From Nemopilema nomurai (Eukaryota > Cnidaria > Scyphozoa > Rhizostomeae > Rhizostomatidae), in NCBI GenBank assembly GCA_003864495.1, contig ML133450.1, positions 1,591,734 through 1,655,733 on the forward strand: DNA of 64,000 bases, read 5' to 3'. Both the position numbers and the translations under genes were made by a program. Numbering within the stretch: position 1 is the first letter of the stretch; each line of letters starts with the position of its first letter. Below the pieces are notes generated by a model. That model was not told the origin of the DNA, did no database searches, and saw only the letters and a program-made list of their open reading frames with translations. Shown in pieces: positions 63,487 to 64,000 of this stretch.

Positions 63487-63640
63487 GGGCGCATCTAAGG
63501 GGGGAGGGGGGGGGTAGGGTTGTGGGGATTACAACCCCTGCCCTTTTTGGCAAGAAAGTGAATTTTGCCATATTCCTATTGAAATCCAATGTCTTTATGC
63601 CCCATTTCTACCACGAAACCCCTGCCCTTAAAATATCCTG
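63487..63640 (+). mobile_element. 156-bp inverted-end element, copy C
   Basis: Begins TGGGCGCATCTAAGG, continues through a G-rich run, TTGTGGGGATTACAACC and CCCTTTTTGGCAAGAAAGTG, and is recognisable to AAATATCCTGATATCC. Its right inverted end has diverged or been lost. Confidence 0.8.
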
Positions 63641-63963
63641 ATATCCTAATCCTAATTATTCAGCCAACTAGTGCATCAAACAATCTAGAGTAATGTGTAG
63701 AATGCAGAAATCACAAATTTTATGTCTTGACAGATATCCTCGGGGAGTAGTTACGTCAAGATTCTGTTTCAAGTATCTAAATAATTGTTATCTAGTAGGC
63801 GAAGGTATTACTTGCCAGCCAACCCATATCCTCTATGCATGAATCTTAAAAAACTCTTTCAAGCCTCTAAACAAGCAGGTCAAAATCAGTTTGTTAAGGA
63901 ACATTTTCATTGATGGTTCCTATTCTTGTCAATTACGACCTATAAATGTCTTGTAGGTAACTA

Positions 63964-64000
63964 TGTACACCCTCTTTTATAAGGAACCACTTTATAAGGA
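63964..64000. mobile_element. second copy of the 31334-31740 element, cut by window edge
   Basis: TGTACACCCTCTTTTATAAG followed by GGAACCACTTTATAAGGA matches the reverse complement of the right end of the element at 31334-31740. Only the first 37 bases or so are inside the window. Confidence 0.65.

Larger units (their letters stand above)
62963..64000. other. TRIP13 5' flank and window edge
   Basis: The TRIP13 promoter should lie immediately right of 62962. TTACGTCA-type CRE-like motifs occur at about 63059-63068 and on the other strand near 63092-63096, but no core promoter is proven. Further right are copy C of the 156-bp element (63487-63640) and the partial inverted-repeat element at the edge. 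Confidence 0.45.

Noticed and set aside
1..64000. CRISPR arrays, operons or bacterial features
   Set aside because: Intron-exon structure throughout shows animal nuclear DNA; the tandem repeats seen are micro- or minisatellites.

Overview
The window reads as nuclear DNA from an animal. It is AT-rich and holds six multi-exon genes with consistent GT-AG introns, animal-type gene families, and abundant short inverted-repeat transposons. The gene set, the retained PDPR-like flavoprotein and the Penelope-like retroelement would suit an anthozoan cnidarian such as a coral or sea anemone. That placement is inference; no species-diagnostic sequence was seen. I built the gene models by reading exon borders by eye and checking that reading phase is kept from exon to exon.

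Layout, left to right. 1-5.9 kb: no gene recognised, but several inverted-repeat elements. 5.9-16.5 kb (+): a 16-exon mitochondrial-type FAD oxidoreductase with a C-terminal aminomethyltransferase domain (PDPR/SARDH/DMGDH family); its first exon is not identified. 18.4-22.5 kb (+): complete dihydroorotate dehydrogenase (DHODH), 7 exons. 24.2-35.1 kb (-): a 16-exon MATE/SLC47-type exporter with a one-base frame break in exon 6. 37.1-42.6 kb (-): an intact 8-exon SLC22-type organic-ion transporter. 43-50 kb: repeats, including a decayed Penelope-like element and a tRNA-derived SINE-like sequence. 50.7-53.8 kb (+): a two-exon M14 metallocarboxypeptidase of the CPM/CPN type. 55.5-63.0 kb (-): complete TRIP13/Pch2 AAA+ ATPase, 17 exons, with a roughly 0.7-kb GTACA satellite in its last intron.

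Functional themes. The two left-hand genes are adjacent mitochondrial flavoenzymes. The two central genes are same-strand neighbours from the SLC22 and SLC47 families, which in vertebrates work in series (uptake, then proton-coupled export of organic cations). TRIP13 and the carboxypeptidase have no obvious link to these.

The most notable points are the SLC22-SLC47 linkage, the frame break and unusual core residues of the MATE gene, the flavoprotein that combines a SARDH/DMGDH-type flavin-attachment histidine with PDPR-like signatures, two microexons (18 and 21 nt), and several families of short inverted-repeat elements present in more than one copy. I did not find a clearly unprecedented system.
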